A stretch of 64,000 bases of DNA, taken from contig NZ_CP029426.2 in assembly GCF_002266435.3 (NCBI RefSeq), positions 3,626,001-3,690,000 on the forward strand, in the 5' to 3' direction. This DNA comes from Bradyrhizobium amphicarpaeae. Lineage in GTDB: Bacteria; Pseudomonadota; Alphaproteobacteria; Rhizobiales; Xanthobacteraceae. Below, one piece after another: positions 37,373 through 45,530 of this stretch; position 1 is the first letter of the stretch; every line of letters begins with the position of its first letter. The notes beneath the pieces were generated by a model. It was not told where the DNA came from. It made no database searches and was given only the letters and a program-made list of their open reading frames with translations. The translations under genes were made by a program, and so were the position numbers.

Positions 37373-38392
37373 ATGAGCTTGTGGGTACGAGCGCTGTCTG
37401 CGACGGCGATCTGCGTGGCGCTGACGGTTGGCGCATCCGCCGCGGATGAGATTCAGGAGCGGACGATCAGGTGGGGCCACCTGAACAATACCGACCATCC
37501 CGTCAGTTTCGGTGTGCAGAAGTTTGCGGAAATCCTGCTCGCCAAGAGTGGGGGCAAGATGAAGGTTCGCGAGTTTGCGGCCTCACAGCTCGGTAACGAA
37601 TTGCAGCAGCAGTCGGCGCTGCGCGGCGGGACCCAGGAGATGCTGTCGGCCTCGACGACATCGCTCGCGACGGTGATTCCGGAATTCGGCCTGATCGACT
37701 TTCCGTTCCTCTTCAACACAACAGAGCAGGCTGACGCGCTGGCGACCGGCAAATTCGGCAATGCAATGCTCGACACCTTGCCATCAAAGGGACTGGTCGG
37801 TCTCGGCTATTGGGGCCTTGGCTTCCGCAACGTCACCAACAGCACCCGGCCGATCACCAAGGTCGAGGATTTCAGCGGCCTCAAGCTGCGCGTCATTCCG
37901 AACCCCGTCTATCTCGAAAGCTTCAGCGCCTTCAAGGCGAATCCCGTGCCGATGGCGTTCGGGGAGCTGTATTCGGCGCTCGAGACGCGCACGGTCGACG
38001 GGCAGGAGAATCCCTATACCGTGATCCTCTCCAACAAGTTCTACGAGGTCCAGAAATACGTCTCCGCCACCAATCACACCTTCACGCTGAATATCATCCT
38101 GGTGAGCAAGGCCTTCTGGGACAAGCTTTCGCCGACCGAGCAGCGTCTGATGCGGGAAGCCTATGCCGAAAGCCGTGGCTATCAGAAGGAGCAGACGCGC
38201 CTGCAGACGGAGAAGGCTCTGGCTGAGTTGCAGGCCAAAGGCATGCAGTACAATGCGATCGCGCCCGAGGAGACCGAGCGCATGCGAAAGGCGGTGCAGC
38301 CGGTCGTGGACAAGATCTCGGCCAATCTCCGGCCAGAGACTGTGAAACTCTTCAACGACGAAGTCGAGCGCATCCGCAAGGACGTGAAGTAA
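37373..38392 (+). CDS. TRAP transporter substrate-binding protein (DctP family), system 1
   Basis: 339 residues with a signal peptide (SLWVRALSATAICVALTVGASAADE). The DctP core includes FPFLFNTTEQADAL, the helix-strand switch GLKLRVIPNPVYLESFSAF, and VDGQENPYTVI, near the conserved Arg (KLRV) that pairs with the substrate carboxylate. ATG 37373 has AGGGAGG at 37361-37367. It is the first gene of the plus arm. Confidence 0.93.
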   Translation: MSLWVRALSATAICVALTVGASAADEIQERTIRWGHLNNTDHPVSFGVQKFAEILLAKSGGKMKVREFAASQLGNELQQQSALRGGTQEMLSASTTSLATVIPEFGLIDFPFLFNTTEQADALATGKFGNAMLDTLPSKGLVGLGYWGLGFRNVTNSTRPITKVEDFSGLKLRVIPNPVYLESFSAFKANPVPMAFGELYSALETRTVDGQENPYTVILSNKFYEVQKYVSATNHTFTLNIILVSKAFWDKLSPTEQRLMREAYAESRGYQKEQTRLQTEKALAELQAKGMQYNAIAPEETERMRKAVQPVVDKISANLRPETVKLFNDEVERIRKDVK

Positions 38393-38464
38393 TCGACATC
38401 GTCATCACGCAAGCGGCGGAGCCGGCCGTGGCCGGCTCATCCTCAATGGCCCGGACGTCACGAT

Positions 38465-38974
38465 ATGGCGCGAGCTCTCGACCTCTATTGCGCATTCCTG
38501 AAAGCCGTCATTGCCACGTGTCTCGTGGTCATGGTGGTGCTGGTATTCGGCAACGTCGTGCTGCGCTATGGCTTCAACTCGGGCATCACGATCTCCGAGG
38601 AGCTATCGCGCTGGCTGCTGGTCTGGCTGACCTTTCTCGGCGCGATCGTCGCGATGCGCGAGCACGCCCATCTCGGCGTGGACAGCTTAATCCGGAAGCT
38701 GCCGGCCTCCGGAAAACGCATCTGCTTCATCGTCAACTATTGCCTGATGCTGTTTGCCGATTGGCTTTTGCTGTCCGGCAGCTGGCGCCAGACCATCATC
38801 AACCTGGATGATCGCGCCCCGGCGACCGGCCTTTCGATGGCCATCTTCTACGTGATCGGCGTGATCTTCGGCGTGTCGACGGCCGTCATCCTTCTCCACG
38901 ACTTGTATCGGGTGATCAGCGGGCAGGCGAGCGAAGAGGACATGGTCGCCGTCAGGGAATCAGAGGAGCAGTGA
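38465..38974 (+). CDS. TRAP transporter small permease (DctQ family), system 1
   Basis: 169 residues with four membrane helices and the family motif ISEELSRWLLVWLTFLGAIVAMREHAHLGVDSL. Pairs with the adjacent DctM to form the sodium-driven membrane unit. Gap to DctP 72 bp. Confidence 0.92.
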   Translation: MARALDLYCAFLKAVIATCLVVMVVLVFGNVVLRYGFNSGITISEELSRWLLVWLTFLGAIVAMREHAHLGVDSLIRKLPASGKRICFIVNYCLMLFADWLLLSGSWRQTIINLDDRAPATGLSMAIFYVIGVIFGVSTAVILLHDLYRVISGQASEEDMVAVRESEEQ

Positions 38975-39029
38975 TGTTTTTCGTCACAGCCGCACCCGCT
39001 CGCTTCGCTCGCGTCATCGGGATTGCGCC

Positions 39030-40310
39030 ATGACGATCGCCGTGTTCACGTTCTCGCTGCTCGGCGCCATGGCGCTGGGCATGCCGATCGCGTTCGCACT
39101 GCTCATTTGCGGCGTAGCGCTGATGAGCACGATCGACATGTTCGACGCCCAGATCGTGGCGCAGAACGTCATCAATGGCGCGGACAGCTTTCCGTTGATG
39201 GCCATTCCCTTCTTCATGCTCGCGGGCGAGATCATGAACAAGGGAGGCCTGGCCAAGCGCATCGTCAATGTCGCGCTCGTTGCTGTCGGGCATTTCCGCG
39301 GCGGACTTGGCTACGTCACCATCCTGGCAGCGTGCATCCTGTCATCCCTGTCCGGGTCCGCGGCCGCCGACGCGGCCGCGCTCGCCGCGCTGCTGGTGCC
39401 GATGATGGTCGCCGCAGGCCACAAGAAGACCTACGCGGCGGGCCTCGTGGCCGCCGGCGGCGTCATTGGCCCGGTCATCCCGCCGAGCATTGGCTTCGTG
39501 ATCTTCGGTGTCGCCGCCAACGTGTCGATCTCGAAATTGTTTCTCGCCGGCATCGTGCCCGGCTTGCTGCTCGGCCTCGGTCTCTGCATCGCGTGGTACG
39601 TGGTTGTGCGCAAGGAAGATCTGAAGCCGCCGCCGCGGGCGCCGCTGCGCGCCATCGTGTTCGCCGTCCTCGATGGCTTCTGGGCGCTCATGCTGCCCGT
39701 CATCATCATCGTAGGTTTGCGATTCGGCATCTTCACGCCGACCGAAGCCGGCGTCGTGGTAGCCGTGTACTCGCTGTTCGTCGCGACTTGCATCTATCGC
39801 GAGCTGAAATGGTCGGAGGTCTACGCCGTCCTGGTCTCGTCTGCCGTGACCACCAGCGTCGTCATGTTCCTTGTCGCGGCGGCGCTGGTGTCGTCCTGGC
39901 TGATCACCGTGTCCGAGATATCGGCTCAGGTCGTCGATCTCCTCAAGCCGTTCATGGGTAACAATATCATCCTGATGCTCGCGATCATGGTGGTCGTGGT
40001 GATCGTGGGAACGGCGCTCGACATGACGCCGACGATCCTGATCCTGACGCCGATCCTGATGCCGATCATCAAGGCGGCGCACATCGACCCCGTCTATTTC
40101 GGCGTGCTGTTCATCATCAATAATTCCATCGGCCTGATCACGCCACCGGTCGGCATCGTGCTCAACGTGGTCTGCGGGGTTTCCAGGATCAGCATGGAGG
40201 ACATCATCAAGGGGGTCTGGCCCTTCATGATTGCGCAACTGGTCGTGTTGCTCGCGATGGTGCTCTTCCCGGGCCTCGTGACCATTCCGGCAAGATGGTT
40301 CGGCGGCTAG
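39030..40310 (+). CDS. TRAP transporter large permease (DctM family), system 1
   Basis: 426 residues with about 12 membrane helices; typical blocks are LMAIPFFMLAGEIMNKGGLAKRIV, SGSAAADAAALAALLVPMM, GPVIPPSIGFVIFG and NSIGLITPPVGIVLNVV. Forms the translocation channel for the acid captured by DctP. Confidence 0.94.
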   Translation: MTIAVFTFSLLGAMALGMPIAFALLICGVALMSTIDMFDAQIVAQNVINGADSFPLMAIPFFMLAGEIMNKGGLAKRIVNVALVAVGHFRGGLGYVTILAACILSSLSGSAAADAAALAALLVPMMVAAGHKKTYAAGLVAAGGVIGPVIPPSIGFVIFGVAANVSISKLFLAGIVPGLLLGLGLCIAWYVVVRKEDLKPPPRAPLRAIVFAVLDGFWALMLPVIIIVGLRFGIFTPTEAGVVVAVYSLFVATCIYRELKWSEVYAVLVSSAVTTSVVMFLVAAALVSSWLITVSEISAQVVDLLKPFMGNNIILMLAIMVVVVIVGTALDMTPTILILTPILMPIIKAAHIDPVYFGVLFIINNSIGLITPPVGIVLNVVCGVSRISMEDIIKGVWPFMIAQLVVLLAMVLFPGLVTIPARWFGG

Positions 40311-40339
40311 GCGGCAATTTTGGCAATAGAGGGCGAAGA

Positions 40340-40834
40340 ATGACCGCACGGATCATGATTTTGAATGGACCCAACCTGAATTTCCTCGGCATTCGGGAGC
40401 CCCACATCTATGGCTCGACGACGCTGAAACAGATCGAGGACAGCTGCCACGCTTTGGCTGATCAGCTCGGCGTCTCGCTCTCGTTCCATCAGTCCAACAT
40501 GGAAGGCGAGCTCGTTGGCCTGATCCAATCCGCCCATGGCAAGGAGGACGCGATTATCATGAACCCGGCGGCCTATTCCTTCACGTCGATCGCGCTGATC
40601 GATGCGCTGAAGATCTTCGAAGGCGTCAAGATCGAGGTGCATATCTCGAACATCCATGCGCGCGACGAGCTGCATCGTCACTCGATCACGTCCAGTGCGT
40701 GCACGGCGGTCATCTGCGGTCTCGGGCCCTACGGCTATCTTGCCGCGATGCTGGCGGCAGTTCAGCGGCTTGGGCGGCTGCCCGACACGATCCCGTCGGC
40801 TCTGCACGGGGTTGCAGCGGCCGGCACGGCTTGA
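40340..40834 (+). CDS. Type II 3-dehydroquinate dehydratase-like protein with altered substrate-site residues
   Basis: 164 residues of AroQ fold, numbering co-linear with the Mycobacterium tuberculosis enzyme. Y24 (REPHIYG), N75, H101 (EVHISNIHAR) and R108 are kept, so the catalytic Tyr-His apparatus is present. Two substrate-binding positions differ: 81 is Phe (AAYSFTS instead of GGYTHTS) and 112 is His (ELHRHS instead of EFRHHS). This suggests a changed substrate rather than the housekeeping shikimate step. ATG 40340 has GAGGG upstream. It follows DctM after 29 bp. Confidence 0.85.
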   Translation: MTARIMILNGPNLNFLGIREPHIYGSTTLKQIEDSCHALADQLGVSLSFHQSNMEGELVGLIQSAHGKEDAIIMNPAAYSFTSIALIDALKIFEGVKIEVHISNIHARDELHRHSITSSACTAVICGLGPYGYLAAMLAAVQRLGRLPDTIPSALHGVAAAGTA

Positions 40835-40850
40835 ACTTGAGGAGAGCGGG

Positions 40851-41507
40851 ATGCGCGGAGCGGGATTTCTTGCCATCTGGAGCGACGTCGAGGCCCACGA
40901 TCTCACGGATTACCGGCACTGGCTGACGCGCGAGCACACGACCGAGCGGGTGACGACCAGGGGCTTCCTGGCGTCGCGGGTCTTCCGTGCGGCAAGGGAC
41001 GACATCAACCGCTTCTTCATCCTGTATGAACTCGAGGCGCCCGAGGTCCTCGACGGCGAGGCCTATCTGGCGCGCCTCAACGCGCCGACGCCGTGGTCGC
41101 AGCGCATCATGCCGAAGCTCGGCAATTTCATGCGTGGCGGCGGCGTGATGGTAGCGCGCGCCGGGCGAGGCGAGGGAGCCGCCATCACCGCGCTTCGGAT
41201 CGAGACATTGCCCGCCAACCCGCAACAGCTCGCCGATGCGCTCGTGGCATGCGACGGCATCGCCGCCGCGCAGATCGGAGCGACCGACAAGGCGCGGACT
41301 TCGGTGCCGACAGCCGAGAAGGGCATGCGAACGAACGAAGGCTATTTCACCGGATTGTTGTTGATCGAGGCGCTCGACGGCGTCTCTTTGCAGATGGCCT
41401 TGCAGCAGGTCCGGATGGTTGCGCCGGAGGTCATGATCCGGGCCAGCGAACCGGAGGTCTATCAAGCCATATTTGCGCTGGACGCCCGCATCGCGGATGT
41501 CGATTGA
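40851..41507 (+). CDS. Protein of unknown function, probable dimeric alpha/beta barrel
   Basis: 218 residues starting MRGAGFLAIWSDVEAHDLTD. The first half (LTREHTTERV, FLASRVFRAAR, RFFILYELEAPEVL) looks like an EthD/DUF-type ferredoxin-like domain; the second half (about 120-210) may repeat the fold. Such proteins include monooxygenases, decarboxylases and cyclases acting on aromatic or polyketide compounds, so it may be a pathway enzyme. Family uncertain. GGAGAG is 5 bp before the ATG. It overlaps the next gene as TGATG. Confidence 0.75.
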   Translation: MRGAGFLAIWSDVEAHDLTDYRHWLTREHTTERVTTRGFLASRVFRAARDDINRFFILYELEAPEVLDGEAYLARLNAPTPWSQRIMPKLGNFMRGGGVMVARAGRGEGAAITALRIETLPANPQQLADALVACDGIAAAQIGATDKARTSVPTAEKGMRTNEGYFTGLLLIEALDGVSLQMALQQVRMVAPEVMIRASEPEVYQAIFALDARIADVD

Positions 41508-42325
41508 TGGCATCATTCTCGCTCGCAGCGCTGACCGTGCTCGAGCTGGCGCCGCCCGCCATGATCGAGGTGGCCGCCAGTTGCGGCTATGACAAGGTTG
41601 GGCTGAGGCTGCTGCCGGCGACGTCAGGCGGGACCGCCTATCGCCTCATGGATGATGCGGCGTTGTTGAGGGAGACGCTGCAGAGATTGCAGTCGACGGG
41701 CGTGAGCGTTGCCGATCTCGAGGTGGTCGCATTTCGACCGGATACGGATGTTGCGTCATTCTCACCGTTCTTCGAGGCGGGGGCACGCCTCGGCGCCAGC
41801 CACATCCTGGTCGCGGCTTATGACCCCGATCTGGTGCGGTTCTCGGACCGCTATCGGCAGTTCTGCGAGGCGGCCGCCGGATATGGTCTGACGTCCGATC
41901 TCGAATTCATGCCCTGGACCAGCGTGCCGGACCTGGCGACTGCGATGCGCATCGTCCGGGATGTCGACCATCCTGCGGCCGGCATCCTTGTCGACGCGCT
42001 GCATTTCGACCGGTCCCAAAGCAGCCTTGTCGATCTCAAGACCGTTCCACCTGGCAGGCTTCACTACTGGCAGCTCTGTGACGGCCCAGCCGTGCGGCCG
42101 GTCACGACGGAGCAGCTTATCCATGCAGCACGCGAGGAACGAATGTTTCCGGGCGAGGGCGGCATCGATCTCGTCAGCCTGACCGAGGCGATGCCTGACG
42201 GCCTCACTATCAGCATCGAGGTTCCGACCGCCGAACTCGCCAAGACCGTCTACGCCGAGACCCGTGCGCGCCGGGCGCTTGCGGCCGGCAAGTCTGTGGT
42301 CGCGCGGGCGCGCGCCGGCTCGTAG
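41507..42325 (+). CDS. Xylose-isomerase-like TIM-barrel protein (sugar phosphate isomerase/epimerase family)
   Basis: 272 residues. The divalent-metal site typical of the family is complete: E133 (DLEFMPW), D163 and H166 in VDALHFDRS, Q189 (LHYWQLCDG) and E238 (SIEVPT), with R169 in the DxxHxxR motif. The family includes sugar isomerases and also 3-dehydroshikimate dehydratases (AsbF, QuiC). Beside a dehydroquinase-like gene the latter type of chemistry is attractive, but this is inference. Confidence 0.85.
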   Translation: MASFSLAALTVLELAPPAMIEVAASCGYDKVGLRLLPATSGGTAYRLMDDAALLRETLQRLQSTGVSVADLEVVAFRPDTDVASFSPFFEAGARLGASHILVAAYDPDLVRFSDRYRQFCEAAAGYGLTSDLEFMPWTSVPDLATAMRIVRDVDHPAAGILVDALHFDRSQSSLVDLKTVPPGRLHYWQLCDGPAVRPVTTEQLIHAAREERMFPGEGGIDLVSLTEAMPDGLTISIEVPTAELAKTVYAETRARRALAAGKSVVARARAGS

Positions 42326-42341
42326 ACGGGAAGGGCGCCGA

Positions 42342-44084
42342 ATGGCACAGGTCAAGCGCTCCGAGGGCATCGAGACCGATCTGCTGGTCATTGGCGCAGG
42401 TGCTGCCGGCATGACGGCCGCATTGGTCGGCGCCCAGGAAAGCCTTCGCGTCATTTTGTGCGAAAAGACCGACATGGTGGGCGGCACGACCGCGACCTCC
42501 GCCGGGACCGTCTGGATCCCGGGCAACCGGCAAGGGCAGCGCGCCGGGACGCCTGATACGGTTCAGGCGGCGCGCAGCTATCTGAGCGCGATGCTTGGCG
42601 AGCATGTGCGCGACCCCCGCGTCGAGATGTTCCTGAAGGCGGGGCCGATCGTGCTCGACTATCTCGAACAGAAGACCAGCGTGTGTTTCGCCGCTCCACC
42701 GGTCCACCCCGACTACCGGGACCTCCCGGGAGCTGCGATCGGTGGCCGCGCGCTGGGAGCCATTGCATTCGATGGCCGCAAGCTAGGCCAGGATTTTTGC
42801 AGGGTGAGGCCGCCGCGCCGCGAATTCATGGTGCTGGGCGGCATGATGATCGGGAAGGCGGATATCCCAGCGCTACTGGCCCCATTCCAAAGCTGGGCAA
42901 ACTTTCGGCACGTCGCCGGGATGCTCGTACGGCAAGCGCTTGATCGCATCCGTCACCACCGTGGGACACGTCTAATCATGGGCAACGCACTGGTGGCGAG
43001 GCTGCTGGACAGCGTTCGTCGCAGCGGTGTCGACCTGCGCTTTCAGACCGCTCTTCGTGAGATCATTTGCGAAGGCGGTGGTGTCACCGGTGCTATCCTG
43101 ACATCACCGGGCGGAGAGGTGACCATTCGTGCCCGCAAGGGCGTCGTCCTGGCCACGGGTGGGGTCGGCTGGAGCCGCGAGCTCCGTGAACGCCTGCTTC
43201 CGGAGGCGGGGCGTCGATGGTCGTTGACGCCGCCATCGACCACAGGAGACGGTATCCTGGCCGCCGAGCGCATCGGCGGCGTCATCGCGCATGATCTAGA
43301 AAGTCCGGCCTTGTGGATGCCGAGCTCGGTCATGACGCAAGCTGACGGCCATGTCTCGGTGTTCCCACACATCATGCTCGACCGCGCCAAGCCTGGGCTG
43401 CTCGCCGTCAACAAGGAAGGCCGGCGCTTCGTCAACGAAGCCGATTCCTACCACGACTTCGTCGCGGCGATGCTGCGTTCAAACGCGTCGGCCACGCCGG
43501 CTTTCCTGATCTGCGACGGTGGCTTCATCCGCGACTTCGGTATCGGCCTGGTCCATCCAGGTACCAAAGACCTGACCAGGTTCGTGAAGGCAGGCTATCT
43601 GATCGAGGGCCAGACCATCGAACAACTGGCGCAGGAAATCGATGTCGATCATCACGGGCTACGTCAGACCGTCGACCGATATAATGCCTTCGCAGAGACC
43701 GGCATCGACGAGGAATTTGGCCGCGGCTCCAGCGAACTGAACCGCGTCAACGGCGATCCCCACTACAGGCCCAATCCGTGTCTGCGGCGGATCGGGCCGG
43801 GGCCGTTTTACGCGGTCGCGGTATGGCCTTCGGACCTCGCCAGCAGCGCTGGGCTCGCCACGGATTCGTACGGACGGGTTCTGTCGCGCGACGGCGCCCA
43901 CATACCCGGATTGTACGCCGTCGGCACGGACGCATCCTCGATCTTCCGCGGCACCTATCCGGGACCGGGCACGATGATCGGTCCTGCGATGGTCTTCGGC
44001 TGGTGTGCCGCGATGGACGCGGCGGGGACATTGGGCAGCCATTGCGATCAACCTGAGCGCCAAGGTTCGACCTGCGCGGACTGA
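42342..44084 (+). CDS. FAD-dependent oxidoreductase, 3-ketosteroid-dehydrogenase-like
   Basis: 580 residues: FAD site GAGAAG (18-23), then CEKTDMVGGTTATSAGTVWIPGN, and a C-terminal GPFYAVAVWPSDLASSAGLATDSYGRVL...IPGLYAVGTDASSIFRGTYPGPGTMIGPAMVFG, the pattern of KstD and fumarate-reductase-like flavoproteins. These enzymes introduce a double bond next to a carbonyl, suitable for aromatising or desaturating an alicyclic ketone. ATG 42342 is 16 bp after the TIM-barrel gene. Last gene of the plus arm. Confidence 0.9.
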   Translation: MAQVKRSEGIETDLLVIGAGAAGMTAALVGAQESLRVILCEKTDMVGGTTATSAGTVWIPGNRQGQRAGTPDTVQAARSYLSAMLGEHVRDPRVEMFLKAGPIVLDYLEQKTSVCFAAPPVHPDYRDLPGAAIGGRALGAIAFDGRKLGQDFCRVRPPRREFMVLGGMMIGKADIPALLAPFQSWANFRHVAGMLVRQALDRIRHHRGTRLIMGNALVARLLDSVRRSGVDLRFQTALREIICEGGGVTGAILTSPGGEVTIRARKGVVLATGGVGWSRELRERLLPEAGRRWSLTPPSTTGDGILAAERIGGVIAHDLESPALWMPSSVMTQADGHVSVFPHIMLDRAKPGLLAVNKEGRRFVNEADSYHDFVAAMLRSNASATPAFLICDGGFIRDFGIGLVHPGTKDLTRFVKAGYLIEGQTIEQLAQEIDVDHHGLRQTVDRYNAFAETGIDEEFGRGSSELNRVNGDPHYRPNPCLRRIGPGPFYAVAVWPSDLASSAGLATDSYGRVLSRDGAHIPGLYAVGTDASSIFRGTYPGPGTMIGPAMVFGWCAAMDAAGTLGSHCDQPERQGSTCAD

Positions 44085-44483
44085 CGTCGGCAAGCCAAGG
44101 TAACGTCGAGGAGGGCTTCTAACGGCATAAATCTGCCGCTGCTGATCCACAGGCAGCCATATCCGTGATTCGCATAAGGTATATTATGGAATATCTTTAT
44201 CTACAATCAGATCAGTTATTTAGGCGAAACTCCTATCATTGCGCATCCGCTTCGGGCCGATTTCGGTCTTCCCCTCAATCGTCGTCTCAGCTCTTGACGG
44301 CTACTGTGCATGGGGTTGTTTTTCAAACTTTGCATCCGGCTCATCTCACCGAAAGCCGATATTGCCGTGACCTTGTCCGGCTGCAATAAGCGTGGCCTCG
44401 CGAGATCGCAGATGACCTTCAGGGCTTCCGTCCGTATAGGTTTGCGTCTCAGAACAACAACAAACTATCGAGGAAGCAGACCC
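44085..44483. other. Intergenic region before the second TRAP system
   Basis: 399 bp with no gene. An AT-rich patch (about 44163-44225, around AAGGTATATTATGG and AATATCTTTATC) probably carries a promoter or operator. A GAGGA element precedes the DctP ATG. The ORF reading through from 44310 is the upstream extension of DctP without coding support. Confidence 0.5.
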
Positions 44484-45515
44484 ATGGTCTTTTCAACGCG
44501 CTTTTCCCGCCGCTCGCTTCTCAAGGCCTCCGCCGCGACCGCGGTCCTGGGCGGCATCGGTGCGCCCCATGTGGCCCGCGCCCAGAGCGCCGAGTTCACC
44601 TACAAATACGCCAACAACCTGCCGGACACCCATCCGCTGAACGTCCGCGCCAAGGAGATGGCGGCGGCGATCAAGACCGAGACCAACGGCAAGTTCGACC
44701 TCCAGATCTTCCCGAACAACCAGCTCGGGTCCGACACCGACATGCTGAGCCAGATCCGCTCCGGCGGCGTCGAGTTCTTCACGCTGTCCGGCCTGATCCT
44801 GTCGACGCTGGTGCCCGCGGCGTCCATCAACGGCATCGGCTTCGCGTTCCCGGACTATCCCACGGTCTGGAAGGCCATGGACGGCGACCTCGGCGCCCAT
44901 GTCCGCGGCGAGATCAAGAAGGCCGGCCTCGAGGTCATGGACAAGATCTGGGACAACGGCTTCCGCCAGACCACATCGTCCAGCAAGCCGATCACCGGCC
45001 CTGACGACTTCAAGGGCTTCAAGATCCGCGTGCCGGTGTCGCCGCTGTGGACCTCGATGTTCAAGGCGTTCGACGCGGCGCCCGCCTCGATCAATTTCAG
45101 CGAGGTCTATTCGGCGCTGCAGACCAAGATCGTCGAGGGCCAGGAGAACCCGCTGGCGATCATCTCGACCGCCAAGCTCTACGAGGTGCAGAAATACTGC
45201 TCGCTGACCAACCACATGTGGGACGGCTTTTGGTTCCTGGCCAACCGCCGCGCGTGGGAAAAGCTGCCGCAGGACGTGCGCGCGATCGTCGCCAAGAACA
45301 TCAACGCCGCCGCGGTCAAGGAGCGTGAGGACACCGCCAAGCTCAATGCCAATCTGCAGCAGGAGCTCGCCGCCAAGGGCCTGACCTTCAATCAGCCCAC
45401 GGTGGCGCCGTTCCGCGACAAGCTTCGCACCGCCGGCTTCTATGCCGAATGGAAGGGCAAGTATGGCGACCAGGCCTGGGACCTCCTGGAAAAGGCGGTC
45501 GGCAAGCTGTCGTAA
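44484..45515 (+). CDS. TRAP transporter substrate-binding protein (DctP family), Tat-exported, system 2
   Basis: 343 residues. The N-terminus SRRSLLKASAATAVLGG is a twin-arginine signal, with cleavage after VARAQ, so the protein is exported folded. DctP blocks include QLGSDTDMLSQIRSG, FKGFKIRVPVSPLW and VEGQENPLAIIS. ATG 44484 is fixed by the signal peptide. The fused permease follows after 15 bp. Confidence 0.93.
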   Translation: MVFSTRFSRRSLLKASAATAVLGGIGAPHVARAQSAEFTYKYANNLPDTHPLNVRAKEMAAAIKTETNGKFDLQIFPNNQLGSDTDMLSQIRSGGVEFFTLSGLILSTLVPAASINGIGFAFPDYPTVWKAMDGDLGAHVRGEIKKAGLEVMDKIWDNGFRQTTSSSKPITGPDDFKGFKIRVPVSPLWTSMFKAFDAAPASINFSEVYSALQTKIVEGQENPLAIISTAKLYEVQKYCSLTNHMWDGFWFLANRRAWEKLPQDVRAIVAKNINAAAVKEREDTAKLNANLQQELAAKGLTFNQPTVAPFRDKLRTAGFYAEWKGKYGDQAWDLLEKAVGKLS

Positions 45516-45530
45516 CCCGTTGGGGCCATC

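Noticed and set aside
39342..40349. 335-codon minus-strand ORF over DctM of system 1
   Set aside because: Composition dominated by His, Asp and Arg, no family, and DctM is unambiguous on the plus strand.
44085..44483. tRNA or small RNA gene in the gap before TRAP system 2
   Set aside because: No cloverleaf, no CCA end and no clear terminator were found by eye.
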